Shown: in pieces, positions 54,700 to 64,000 of the stretch
Layout: each line of letters starts with the position of its first letter
How positions within the stretch are numbered: the stretch's first letter is position 1
Origin: Bubalus kerabau
Lineage: Eukaryota > Chordata > Mammalia > Artiodactyla > Bovidae
Length of the DNA stretch: 64,000 nt
Direction of reading: 5' to 3'
NCBI RefSeq assembly: GCF_029407905.1
Contig: NC_073643.1
Coordinates: forward strand, 42,380,501 to 42,444,500
Program-made: the position numbers and the translations under genes
The notes under the pieces: model-generated
What the model was told of the DNA's origin: nothing
Database searches by the model: none
What the model saw: only the letters and a program-made list of their open reading frames with translations

Positions 54700-56137
54700 A
54701 TAAATAACACATGCTGCTGGAGTCAATTTCTGGAAGACTTGAGTTATCCAGGAATCAGAGGTAGATAATTGGAATCTGTATCTCAAACTTTGCCTTCCTT
54801 TGGCAAGTCCTTGTTATTTTGAATAGAGGACTAATTTAAATGATGCTTTGAGCATTTGTCAGAGAGATTAAAAAGCAGAAGGAAAGGGCAAAGGAAAAAG
54901 CATGGTCATGGAAAGAACCCTTGACTGGGGTGAGAGAATCATTCCTTCTAGGAGGCTGTAGACAGATCACTTCCAGTTTTCTCACTTCCCTCTGCAAAAT
55001 GATTTCCTCAGTGTTGAGGCCCTTCCTAATTTAAGGAGTCTATATTTAAAGTTTCTAACTTTGGAGAAAATTCTAGCCCCTGATTCATTATTACTCTTTG
55101 TGTTGCTTTTAATTCTCATCCTTCGAAAAAACAAATTAAATTACCTGCTGCAGAGTATCAATATTAAAACACTCAGCTCAATTGGATGGTGACCCTGAAA
55201 GAAATATTTTTTGCCTTGTTCTGCAGAAAGTAAAGATACTGGACTCTTTCCACGGGCATAGGGGGGGTTGTTTTCCTGAGTGTTCATGGTTAAAGGGATA
55301 TTTCTATGGAGGACCACGTAGGGTTATGAAAGAAAGATATGAGGTGGCAGAGGAAAATTGCTGGGAACATCAGTGTTGCATTAAAATGAAGAGCTCCTGC
55401 TGCACCCAGGACCACTTCGTGAGCACGTGCAATTCTGAGCTATTTAAAACATAAACTAGAGCATCATAATTTCTGTATGATAACATTGCAGTTTTTGCTA
55501 CTTGTGCTTTGGGTTACTTAGAATATTTTCCTTTTTGGTAAATTGTTTGGAGTAATACAGGGCAGAAAGTGTTCTGATTTAAATCAAGGCCAAGTGAAGC
55601 GAGTGAAACAGTTATCTTATGTGTTTCCCCCCCATCTTTACCCTCTAGCTTTCATTACTCTGAGTAATTAAGTAATTTTGCCCCTCCTCCTTCTCAGACC
55701 ATTGGTGAGATGATTCTCAGATCATTTTTCCTTTCAAAAATCTGAATAATTTTTGTGATTTCACATTTGCTGACTCCCTCTAGGTTAAAGAAATTTCCTC
55801 TCCTAAAACATAATCAAATTCTACTTTTTATAAGATCCTCTTAGAGAATCTTTTAAAATGTACTTTTTGGCTCATTACTTTGGTTGTTGTAGATCTTTGA
55901 GTATATATAGAAGGAAAAACTCTTAAAAGGGATTGAGTCTGGAAGTACCTTATATTTTATTGTGAATAGATCTAAAATTTATTTTTCAGCCCAAGATAAA
56001 GGATGATGGTTAGACATCTGACTTAACTGTGTATTGGAGAATTATTATTTTTAAACTCAGGCAGTTTACAGAATGCTTTCAGATGGACATGGACAAACTA
56101 GATTTAATATCACATTTTCACTTTGTGATTTATATAT
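54700..56137. other. Single-copy-looking sequence, candidate conserved block
   Basis: No repeat recognised. 55140-55720 has balanced composition and distinct motifs (TTTAAATCAAGGCCAAGTGA, TCTGAGTAATTAAGTAATTT). The 90-codon plus frame 55182-55454 lacks a recognisable domain. Confidence 0.35.
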
Positions 56138-56145
56138 ATGTATAT

Positions 56146-56494
56146 GGAGAAGACTCTTGAGAGTCACTTGGACTGCAAGGAGATCCAACCAGTCCATTCT
56201 GAAGGAGATCAGCCCTGGGATTTCTTTGGAAGGAATGATGCTAAAGCTGAAACTCCAGTACTTTGGACACCTCATGCGAAGAGTTGACTCATTGGAAAAG
56301 ACTCTGATGCTGGGAGGGATTGGAGGCAGGAGGAGAAGAGAACGACAGAGGATGAGATGGCTGGATGGCATCACTGACTTGATGGACGTGAGTCTCAGTG
56401 AACTCCAGGAGTTGGTGATGGACAGGGAGGCCTGGCGTGCTGCAATTCATGGGGTTGCAAAGAGTCGGACACGACTGAGCGACTGATCTGATCT
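56146..56494 (+). mobile_element. BovB 3' end, short young-looking copy
   Basis: Only the last ~350 bp: C-terminal text WRRLLRVTWTARRSNQSIL, MRWLDGITDLMDVSLSELQ and WRAAIHGVAKSRTRLSD in one unbroken frame, ending GACTGATCTGATCTGA. It lacks the reverse-transcriptase domain. AT-rich flanks prevent a clear TSD. Confidence 0.95.
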
Positions 56495-56740
56495 GATATA
56501 TAATTTTTACATTGTTTTCCCACATTATTTCTCATCTTAGGATATAAGAACTAGGACTTCGCTAGATTTTTCTGGTAATTGCATATTCTGTTAGCTGCAA
56601 ATACTGTTAAGTAGCTTTTTAGAATATAACTCTGAGCTGATTGTTTAAAAAATATTTAAAAATCATTCTATTAAAAATTTGATCCACATTTGGTAAAGCT
56701 CTTTCTGACCATCTGGGCTTTTGTAAAAGTTGAAAAATGT

Positions 56741-56950
56741 AAAGAAAGTAAAGTCACTCAGTCATGTACGACTCTGCGACCCTATGGACTGTAGCCTACT
56801 GGGGGTCCTCCACCCATGGGATTTTCCAGGCAAGAGTACTGGAATGGGTTGCCATTTCCTCCTCCAGAGGATCTTCCCAACCCAGGGATCAAACCCGGGT
56901 CTCCCTCATTGCCAGCAGACACTTTACCATCTGAGCCACTAGGGAAGCCC
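56741..56950 (-). mobile_element. Bov-tA SINE, antisense
   Basis: AAAGTCACTCAGTCATGTAC to the antisense head TTTACCATCTGAGCCACTAG, then GGAAGCCC. Complete element. Confidence 0.92.
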
Positions 56951-57213
56951 TGGGCACTCACTATCAGGGATGTCACTGACAGCTAGTAATTTGAGAGTAA
57001 TTTAATGTATAAGGAATATTTTGCAAAGTTAGTTTAAGTCTGCATATTTCAAATAGATTTTATTTTTTCTAATCTGAGAATGTATGAAATGGAAAATTCT
57101 CAAGGTATGCTTTTGGTTATAAAATCTTTTATAATGATGGTGATCACCCAAACCAGCAGTGATCAGTGAGAGCTGATGATTACTATTGAATTAGGGAGTG
57201 CTAGGGCTCTTAT

Positions 57214-57490
57214 TGGAGAAGGCAATGGCACCCCACTCCAGTACTCTTGCCTGGAAAATCCCATGGATGGAGGAGCCTGATGGGCTACAGTCCATGGGGT
57301 CTCTAAGAGTCAGACACAACTGAGCGACTTCACTTTCACTTTTCACTTTCATGCATTGGAGAAGGAAATGGCAACCCACTCCAGTATTCTTGCCTGGAGA
57401 ATCCCAGGGACGGTGGAGCCTGTTGGACTGCCGGTCTATAGGGTCGCACAGAGTTGGACACGACTGAAGCGACTTAGCAGCAGCAGCAGC
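57214..57490 (+). mobile_element. Bov-A2 SINE
   Basis: TGGAGAAGGCAATGGCACCC to CTTAGCAGCAGCAGCAGC, two units. TSD AGGGCTCTTAT (57203-57213) / AGGGCTTTTAT (57491-57501). Confidence 0.94.
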
Positions 57491-57501
57491 AGGGCTTTTA
57501 T

Positions 57502-59577
57502 ATCACCCTTAACTAGTTGAAATTGTTACTATGTATATGATATAGAATATCATATACACACATGTATGTATGGGCAGGTAGGGAACTGGCTGTTAGAATG
57601 GGTCTCTTCTTGTCTCAGTTTCCACGGAGGCACCTGTGAACTAGCTATTGAAAGACCAACCATTCCATATGTAGACTGTCATGAGCCTGCCCCATGGCTT
57701 TTGAATATATGAGTCAAGAGGAGATTAGAGACAAAGTTTCTTTGGCGAGACCTGTGGTCGTGCAATGAGTTGTCACCACCTTTTGGGAGAAATAGTAGTG
57801 AGTGCTGTCCTGTAACATCAAGGTCAGAGGAGGTCATCAAGAGGACTAATCAGAGAGCTCCGAATTGTACTTCTTGCATTTGGAGGACCCAGAGGCCCAA
57901 TGTCTGAATCAAGCCAGAGGATTTTAGATTGGTCCACACACTGGGGTCTGACTCACCCTAGGAAATCCAAAAGACAAGGCAAAGACATGTTGGCCAATTG
58001 TGTGGGAACTAGCCTGCTTTCCCAGTTTTTGTTTAGGGCATGAGATATGTGTTTCCTAGGGACCAGATATGTACTCTGCAGAGGAGAGAGCCAAGGAGGA
58101 ATCACTGTGAGTCTAGTTCATTATGGTAACAGAAGGATAGGATACTGATAGGTATCCTGACAGGTATACTGATAGGTTAGGTCCAAGGCAGATTCCTCCA
58201 CAGGAAGAGGGTCACAAACAACAACCTAGAGCCTCTGGGAAACCTTTGTAGAGTCCATGGAAAGTCCCTCAGGAGAGTTCAACATGAGCTCTCATTATCT
58301 GCCGGATATAGACGTGACTCCTGGATACCTACCCAGGCAGGAGAGACCCAGAGAGAGCAGAGCCAGCTTGTAACAGAAGCTGCACAAGGAAGAGCTCTCC
58401 TGTCCTCTAGTTCCTTCAGCCTTGGGAGAATCCGAGTAATAGACAGTAAAGTGAGGGAACAGCAAGCGGGATGTGGGGAGAAGGAGAAAATCACCATGGT
58501 CATCACCCCACTGCAGGTTTACAGTGTGAAGCAGAGCCAGGCTGGGAAGGGGAGAGACAGGGGCAGGGATAGCAGTTTGACTAGTACAGGGTTTTGAAGC
58601 TTCTATTTTCTGTATTCACACTGTATTTGTAACCCAAAGTTGTTCTAGAACTGGACATTACTTGGGAAAGGTAGTGGGAAACTATGGTCGTGTATGTATA
58701 TATTTTTTCTTTTTTTAAAAAAGCCTGACTGCAAGGTTATATGTGCATAGCATATACATGGAAAGAAGAATACAAGTAGCCTGGTTTCATCAAAACACCT
58801 TTTTGCATTTGTGATCCTAGATCTAGGATTTACTTGGTATAGTCAGGAGGTTTTGCCAAGTGTTTGCCACTTTATCATTCATTTAACAAATAAATCATAT
58901 CTTCTGGTGTATTTTATATTGGATAACTTAGAAACAATGTGTAAACTTCCAAATCTTTCTTTGTGTGAAAATTGTCCAAATACAAGGAGAACTTGGGGTT
59001 AGTTTTAAATGTTTTAAAATCACTATTATGCAACATCCATCTGTCCACATGTGTAAATAAACATTGGAGTCAAGTTCATCAAGGTTTAAGTTACTGCTCC
59101 ATGATTTATTAGATGATTAACCTTGGGAAATCTTGGTATTTCAAGTCCAGTTTCTTAATTTATAATTTTTACCAAATTTTGCTGCAGAGATTGCCAGAAC
59201 TTATTCAAATGCAGTGTCAGAACTTGGAGAGGCTGGGTAGCATTCTAGGTTCATCACCCCCTGGTAAGCTAAGAGCAGCTCTTTTTCATTCTGCCCGATA
59301 CTGAGCTCTACTTAACATTTCATTTATAGTAAAGGTTTCATGTCTGAAGATGAATTTTGAGCACTGTCTTCCTGCTTCTTGTATTGTCAAGAATAAAATG
59401 AGATAGATCAGGAAGAGGAGGCAGAACAACCACTGCTAAAAGCTTGGAAAGAAATCCCAGCTCTGGCTGTGTAGCCTTCAACAAATTACTTAATCTCTCT
59501 GTGTCTGGGCAAAATACCTTATCGCATGAGATCACATATAGAGTCTACATTAGCATAGCACCCACTCTAATATTCTT
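57502..59577. other. GC-richer unassigned sequence, no gene seen
   Basis: 57590-58560 is visibly richer in G and C than most of the window and purine-rich on the plus strand. I found no clear exon (splice sites plus long frame), CpG cluster or named LTR. A local GATACTGATAGGTATCCTGA repeat lies at 58138-58182. Confidence 0.35.
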
Positions 59578-59771
59578 GGGCTTCCCTTGTGGCTCAACTG
59601 GTAAAGAATCTGCCTGCAATGTGGGAGACCTGGGTTTGATCCCTGGGTTGGGAAGATCCTCTGGAGAAGGGAAAGGCTACCCACTCCAGTATTCTGGCCT
59701 GGTGAATTCCATGGACTGTATAGTCCATGGAGTTGCAAAGAGTCAGACACAAGTGAGCGACTTTCACTTTC
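59578..59771 (+). mobile_element. Bov-tA SINE
   Basis: Head GGGCTTCCCTTGTGGCTCAA, box B-like GGTTTGATCCCTGGGTTGG, body CCATGGACTGTATAGTCCAT, end GAGCGACTTTCACTTTC. Confidence 0.93.
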
Positions 59772-59859
59772 CTGACATAAAACTTACTAAGCTTTGTCAT
59801 TGTTATGTAAAACTCCTTGCATAGCAGCTACCACATAATGTGTTCAACAAATGTCAGCT

Positions 59860-59980
59860 TCCTTTTCTACTCTCTTGTCATTCATTCACTGCACCCTTTC
59901 TGAGTATGTCTAAGTGCAGTCTGCTCAACTAAACTTTATGGGGATTCAGAGATAAACAAGGTACCACACAGGATACATGA
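59860..59980. mobile_element. Possible L2-like fragment
   Basis: TCATTCATTCACTGCACCCT and GGGGATTCAGAGATAAACAA resemble the end of old L2 elements. Short and diverged. Confidence 0.35.
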
Positions 59981-60306
59981 ATATATAGCTCCTGACACAT
60001 GTGACAAATAGATTCTGAATTGGATATAAAACAAAATGGAAATTTGACCGATTTTATTAGTCATAAAAGAGGCATTTAAGCATTGAAATCATAGAAGAAT
60101 GTATTGCTTACCATTAGAATAAAAGTTTTAAGACCTTTTTTAAAACTGGGCTTAAGTTCCAATAAAACCTCACTTATCCAGAATATACCCACTCATTCTA
60201 GATTAATTGAGAATTCTAAAGTCCTTTGGGTTTCAGCTCCTCTTAAAAACCTTTAAAGAATTGTGTGGTTAACTTCCTGCATTAGTAAATAGGACCCAGG
60301 GTATGT

Positions 60307-60338
60307 GTTTTTTTTTTTTTTCTTTTCTTTTCTTTTCT
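60307..60338. repeat. T-rich (TTTTC)n microsatellite
   Basis: A T run of about 15 followed by CTTTTCTTTTCTTTTC. Confidence 0.9.
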
Positions 60339-60639
60339 GGAGTACTTATAAGCAATTTCTTAAAACAGCAGTTATATAAATGACAGTCTATGAGATTAAG
60401 TTGGATATATGTGAATCTTAAGCATAATTTAAACATTATTTTTTTAAAAACCTCATTAATGTTATTTTCTTATACAGGATATAAGAAAATGGGGTAGAAA
60501 CTATCAGCTAATTGAGAGTTCCCTGTAATTTAGTTCTGGGGACAAAAAAAAACACCTCACAGTATTGTGTTATTAAAAGAATAAAACAAAATTCAGACTA
60601 TTCCTTGAATGGAAGAATGTTCTCTTGTAGTGAAGACTC

Positions 60640-60760
60640 ATTCATTCATCAATAATTGGTGCCTCCCATGAGCCAGATAGTACATGAGGTCCCCAAAATA
60701 TGATGGCACATGAAGGCACACACCGTCCTTACCATGTGAGACTATTCAGCCAGGTAAGAC
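60640..60760. mobile_element. Possible L2-like fragment
   Basis: TTCATTCATCAATAATTGGT, GCCTCCCATGAGCCAGATAG and ATATGATGGCACATGAAGGC resemble an old L2 end. Family assignment is tentative. Confidence 0.4.
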
Positions 60761-61554
60761 AGAGTCATACCAAAACATGTGAAAGTTCTTCCATGAAGAA
60801 AATGTTCTGGGTCTTACAGGAGTGTGCCTTGGGGGTTTTGAGCTCATTAGGGAATCTGGCAAAGCTTTCCTTGGGAAGTGAGAACTGAGATGGAAGTAGG
60901 AGTTTGCAGGAGAATGGAGAGAAGCATGTTAAGTGTAGAGGACACATTTGATGCAAAGCCCCTGGTGGGAGGAAGCAGCATTGGCGTCACTAGCCAAAAC
61001 AGTACCGCACGCCCCTGGGAGTAAGGGTAGCAGTGATAGGAGTCACCCGTCAGAGGGCAGGGAAAGGTTAGTTCTTCAGGGACCAGTTGGCCAGAGGAAG
61101 GATTCCATCCTTAGCCTCACAAGGTGATGCTCCACCCCATCAGTCCTTGGAGTTGGGTTTCCACCCATGGTAACTTGACTCTGACTTTTCTTTAATAGAA
61201 TGATGGTTAAAGCCCCATGGAAAATACAACCAGCTTTCTCTACTTTTCTGTCCATGTAACTTGGAAGTGTTTTGTGTAGAAGAAAAGTTTTTAATTTACA
61301 AGTCCAAGTCTGAGCAGGCGGAACTACTTAACGGAATGTTCTGTGTATATAATTGTGAAACAATCTTTGATTACTCGTTCTCAGGCCACCTGTAAAATGC
61401 TTAGAAATATTCCCATTTTAACTAAGGATCTGAGGCCGTGGGTCCAGCTGAATTAGAGATTTTATCAAATGGCCGTAAGTTCTCTTTGCAGATTTGAAGA
61501 CCTTATCTACTCCATGGGAGGAATTCTCCATCCTCTGCCTCCTAGTCTATTAGA
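60761..61554. other. Single-copy-looking sequence, no gene seen
   Basis: No repeat or exon recognised. The short frame 60700-60888 has no known motif. Confidence 0.35.
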
Positions 61555-61985
61555 CAACTTGCCCTTCCCCGCTCTTTGACCCAGGAGACTGACCTCGGTA
61601 GACTGTATCACCTGGGCTGCCATGACTGCAGTTTCTGGTTTGTTTCAGTCACTGGGAGATCCTGGAAATAGATGAGGTGACAGAAAGAGAGAAAGAGGTG
61701 GGAGGGCATTCTCTCTGTAGCCTGCCTTTCCCTCCACGTCTCCAGCTCTTGGTGGCAGCTGCGCCCTCATTTATCTCACGAGGCTCTGGCGCCACATTGC
61801 CTCCCTTTGCTCTTATAGGCTAAGAGAGGTAAAGAGTGCATGCTGCAGGTAGGTAGTCCCAGGTATCTCAGCATCCTTAACTTGGGACCCTGCCTGCACC
61901 TCTGAAAGGAGTTCCTATATTTAATTGTCTTCAAACTTGCAGTCGAATGTGACTTCTGTCTGCTGAGATTCTGACTGATACCATC
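61555..61985 (+). mobile_element. Old LTR-like interspersed repeat, family unassigned
   Basis: ACCTCGGTAGACTGTATCAC, CTGGGCTGCCATGACTGCAG, TGGTGGCAGCTGCGCCCTC, CTTAACTTGGGACCCTGCC and the terminal GATTCTGACTGATACC follow the order of a known dispersed mammalian repeat that I remember by sequence but cannot name with confidence. Confidence 0.5.
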
Positions 61986-62495
61986 AGAATCTGTTTTCTG
62001 CTTCCTGTTTTATTCTCCCCCTCCTAATACCTGGGGAGGCTTCTCAGCTGGTGATAACTGGGGACCAGAAGGACAGTGGTGAAATCCCCTGGATAACATG
62101 CACTCCCTTTCCTCACTTTGGGCTCAGAATAGACCTGTCTCCGGAGGAAGGAAGGGCACTGTTTGTCATCATGTATCTGCCTGGCTGTCATTCAGAACCT
62201 AATTGGACTCTCTTAAATTTCATTCTGTTCCTGCTTGTCATGTTTCTGGGCCCCTGAGACCTTTCTTGCGATGTGTGTTCTGAAGCAGGACATTTTGATG
62301 CAGCCATTTTGATGTGAACATTTTGATCTTCAGAGTGCAAAGAATAGGATTTTGGTCATATGCACGATAGATATTGGCACACATTCTCTGACTCTCTGCC
62401 CCATCCCTGAACTTTACCCTCACTTTACTTTTTTTTTTTATGTTTTTAAAAATAGAAATGACTATATATATTTTTTTTCCTGAAATACTTTAAAG

Positions 62496-62687
62496 CAGGG
62501 GTCTCCAACCTCTGGGATCTAATGCCTGATGATCTGAAGTGGAGTTGATGTAATAATAATAGAAATAAAGTACACAATAAATGGAATGCACTTGAATCAT
62601 CGTGAAACCATTCCCAAGCCCTTCGTCTGTGGAAAGATTGCCTTTCATGAAACTAGTTCCTGGTGCCAAAAAGGTTGGGGACCATTG
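62496..62687 (+). mobile_element. MER1-like hAT MITE with perfect TSD
   Basis: 192 bp with inverted termini CAGGGGTCTCCAACCT and AGGTTGGGGACCATTG, and the internal CTAATGCCTGATGATCTGAA of MER1-type elements. A perfect 8-bp TSD CTTTAAAG flanks it (62488-62495, 62688-62695). It has no coding capacity and is an internally deleted derivative moved by a hAT-Charlie transposase. Confidence 0.88.
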
Positions 62688-62939
62688 CTTTAAAGTGAAT
62701 CCTATACGTCATCTCATTTCACCTATAAGTGCTCTTTTATGTTTCTTTAACAGATAAGGGCTGTAACTATAGTACACACAATGAAGTGAATGATGATTCT
62801 TTAATATCTAATAAGTAGTTCATGTTCAGTTTTCTTCCATTCTCTATAAATTTTTTACAGTTGAGTTTTTCAGATCACATGCTGTACAATATTCATACAT
62901 TGCATTTGGTTATTGTCTGCTAATTTCTAACAGTCCTTT

Positions 62940-63195
62940 ACTTTTTATTTGTTTATTGAAGTAACAGAAATACAGCAAAAGTGCCCAACTTAAGTGCTCA
63001 TTGAATGCTTAGATGATGAACTGTCCATGTAACTACTACTCAGATAAAGACAGCGACATCTCTCGCACCCCAGAAGTTGCCCAGTCATTGTGTGTACACT
63101 TCCAAGGTAGCAACTGTTCTATTACCATGCTATTTTTTTTTTTTTACTTCACATGAATGGATTCACACAGATTGTCAGATTCTTGTGTGTTTTTG
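62940..63195 (-). mobile_element. Old L1M 3' UTR, antisense
   Basis: AAAGTGCCCAACTTAAGTGC, CATGTAACTACTACTCAGAT and ACATGAATGGATTCACACAG follow the antisense L1M 3' UTR order. Separate from the similar copy that follows. Confidence 0.55.
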
Positions 63196-63214
63196 CTTTG
63201 GTAGAAATCTTTTA

Positions 63215-64000
63215 AAAAACTTAACTTAGGTATAATTTGTATGTAATAAACTGTGCTCATGTGAAATGTGTAGTTCAGTGAGTTTTAAAAGAGGGATGTG
63301 CCAGTGAAACCACCACCACAATTAAGATGCAGAGCATTTCTATCACCCTGAAAAGTTCCCTCGTCTCATATTGTAGTCATTCCCTCCCCCTAGTCCCAGC
63401 TTTCAGGCAACTATTAATTTATGTTCTGTCGCTAGGGATTGTTTTTTGCATTTTCTAGAATTTTTAATAAATTGAGTCATATGATATGTATTCTTTTTGT
63501 CTGGCTTCCTTCAGTGAGTATGATTTAGATAATTATCTGTGCAACTGCATGTATTACTAGTTTGTTTTTTTTATTGCTCACAACCATTCTATTATATAGG
63601 CAGCCCTCATTTTGTCAATGTATTCATTTTGTGTATTCATTCATTGGTTTACATTAGGGTTGTTTACAGATTTGGATTATTATGAATAAAACTACTTGTA
63701 GTACAGATATTTTTGTGGGCATATTTTTATTTCTCTTGGATAAACAAATACTGGAGAGTGAAGTGTCTGAGTTGTGTATTATGAATACATGGAAAATTTT
63801 AAAGAAACGGCATAACACTTCTTCAAAGTGGTTGTACCATTTTACATTCACAGAATCAATTTATGAGCCTTGCAATGGTTCTACATCCTTGCCAACCCTT
63901 GGGAAGGTTGCTCTTAGAAATTTTAATTTAATCTCATTTCAGTTTTAATTTGTATTTCCTGATAACTGATGATGTTGATCATGTTTTCATGTTATTGTTT
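63215..64000 (-). mobile_element. Old L1 (3' UTR and ORF2 end), antisense, runs off the window
   Basis: TTAGGTATAATTTGTATGTA, GTGAAACCACCACCACAATT, ATTCTTTTTGTCTGGCTTCC, AAAGTGGTTGTACCATTTTA and CTGATAACTGATGATGTTGA are the antisense of an old L1 from its 3' UTR into the ORF2 end. The plus frame 63682-63948 is the shadow of this L1. Confidence 0.85.

Noticed and set aside
54348..54707. 119-codon hydrophobic plus-strand frame resembling a membrane protein
   Set aside because: The phenylalanine/leucine richness comes from T-rich DNA and an antisense L1 tail, not a gene.
57590..58560. CpG island or promoter
   Set aside because: GC is only moderately raised and CpG dinucleotides are sparse.
1..64000. 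A new multi-gene system
   Set aside because: No cluster of conserved host or microbial genes was found. The coding-like frames I could identify trace to BovB, L1, hAT or SINE sequence; the remaining short frames look like chance.

Overview
The window is nuclear DNA of a ruminant, most likely a bovid such as cattle. The evidence is dispersed pecoran repeats in both orientations: BovB (RTE-type) LINEs, tRNA-headed Bov-tA SINEs, Bov-A2 SINEs ending in CAG-rich tails, and ruminant L1 3' ends. I could not separate cattle from sheep, goat or buffalo by eye. I recognise no host protein-coding exon, RNA gene, CpG island, CRISPR array or bacterial-type operon. Almost every open frame is a relic of a transposon protein or a chance frame. 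The window reads as intergenic or deep intronic DNA.

Layout. 1-3.3 kb: AT-rich DNA with two 5'-truncated L1s, one of which splits an old MER5-like DNA element. 3.8-6.5 kb: a hAT-type DNA transposon with a decayed transposase, itself hit by five younger retroelements (L1, Bov-tA, L1, Bov-A2, CHR-type SINE) plus a Bov-A2 monomer. 7-12 kb: L1 3' ends and SINEs in otherwise unassigned sequence. 12.3-15.1 kb: two older BovB copies in opposite orientation with a Bov-A2 between them, followed by an MLT1-type solo LTR. 16-21.5 kb: old L1 tails, a BovB, SINEs and a small tandem repeat. 22.4-25.1 kb: a pyrimidine tract, two MIRs, a Bov-tA and a second MLT1-type LTR carrying a TA microsatellite. 25.4-36.5 kb: three BovB copies (25.4, 31.2 and 34.5 kb), with old L1/HAL1-like sequence, a MER5-like MITE and SINEs between them. 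37-40 kb: SINEs, a tetranucleotide repeat and a Tigger-like MITE. 41.4-44.9 kb: a 3.5-kb old L1 riddled with insertions. 45-60 kb: MIR, many Bov-tA/Bov-A2/CHR SINEs, L1 tails and a short BovB, with stretches of single-copy-looking DNA. 60-64 kb: more single-copy-looking DNA, an unassigned LTR-like repeat, a 192-bp MER1-like hAT MITE with a perfect target duplication, and an antisense old L1 running off the end.

How the parts relate. The seven BovB fragments total about 7.7 kb; the six longer ones include part of the reverse-transcriptase domain. None is intact and all lack the N-terminal endonuclease region. The 3' ends of BovB, Bov-tA and Bov-A2 look alike (the GTCGGACA(C/T)GACTGA block), consistent with the established view that BovB machinery mobilises these SINEs. 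Target-site duplications (TSDs) could be read directly for about 30 insertions, and they fix many boundaries and the order of nesting. I found no convincing new biological system. The most useful observations are the nested hAT locus, the BovB catalytic-motif differences, structural oddities in individual SINEs, and a few unassigned non-repetitive blocks worth a conservation check.
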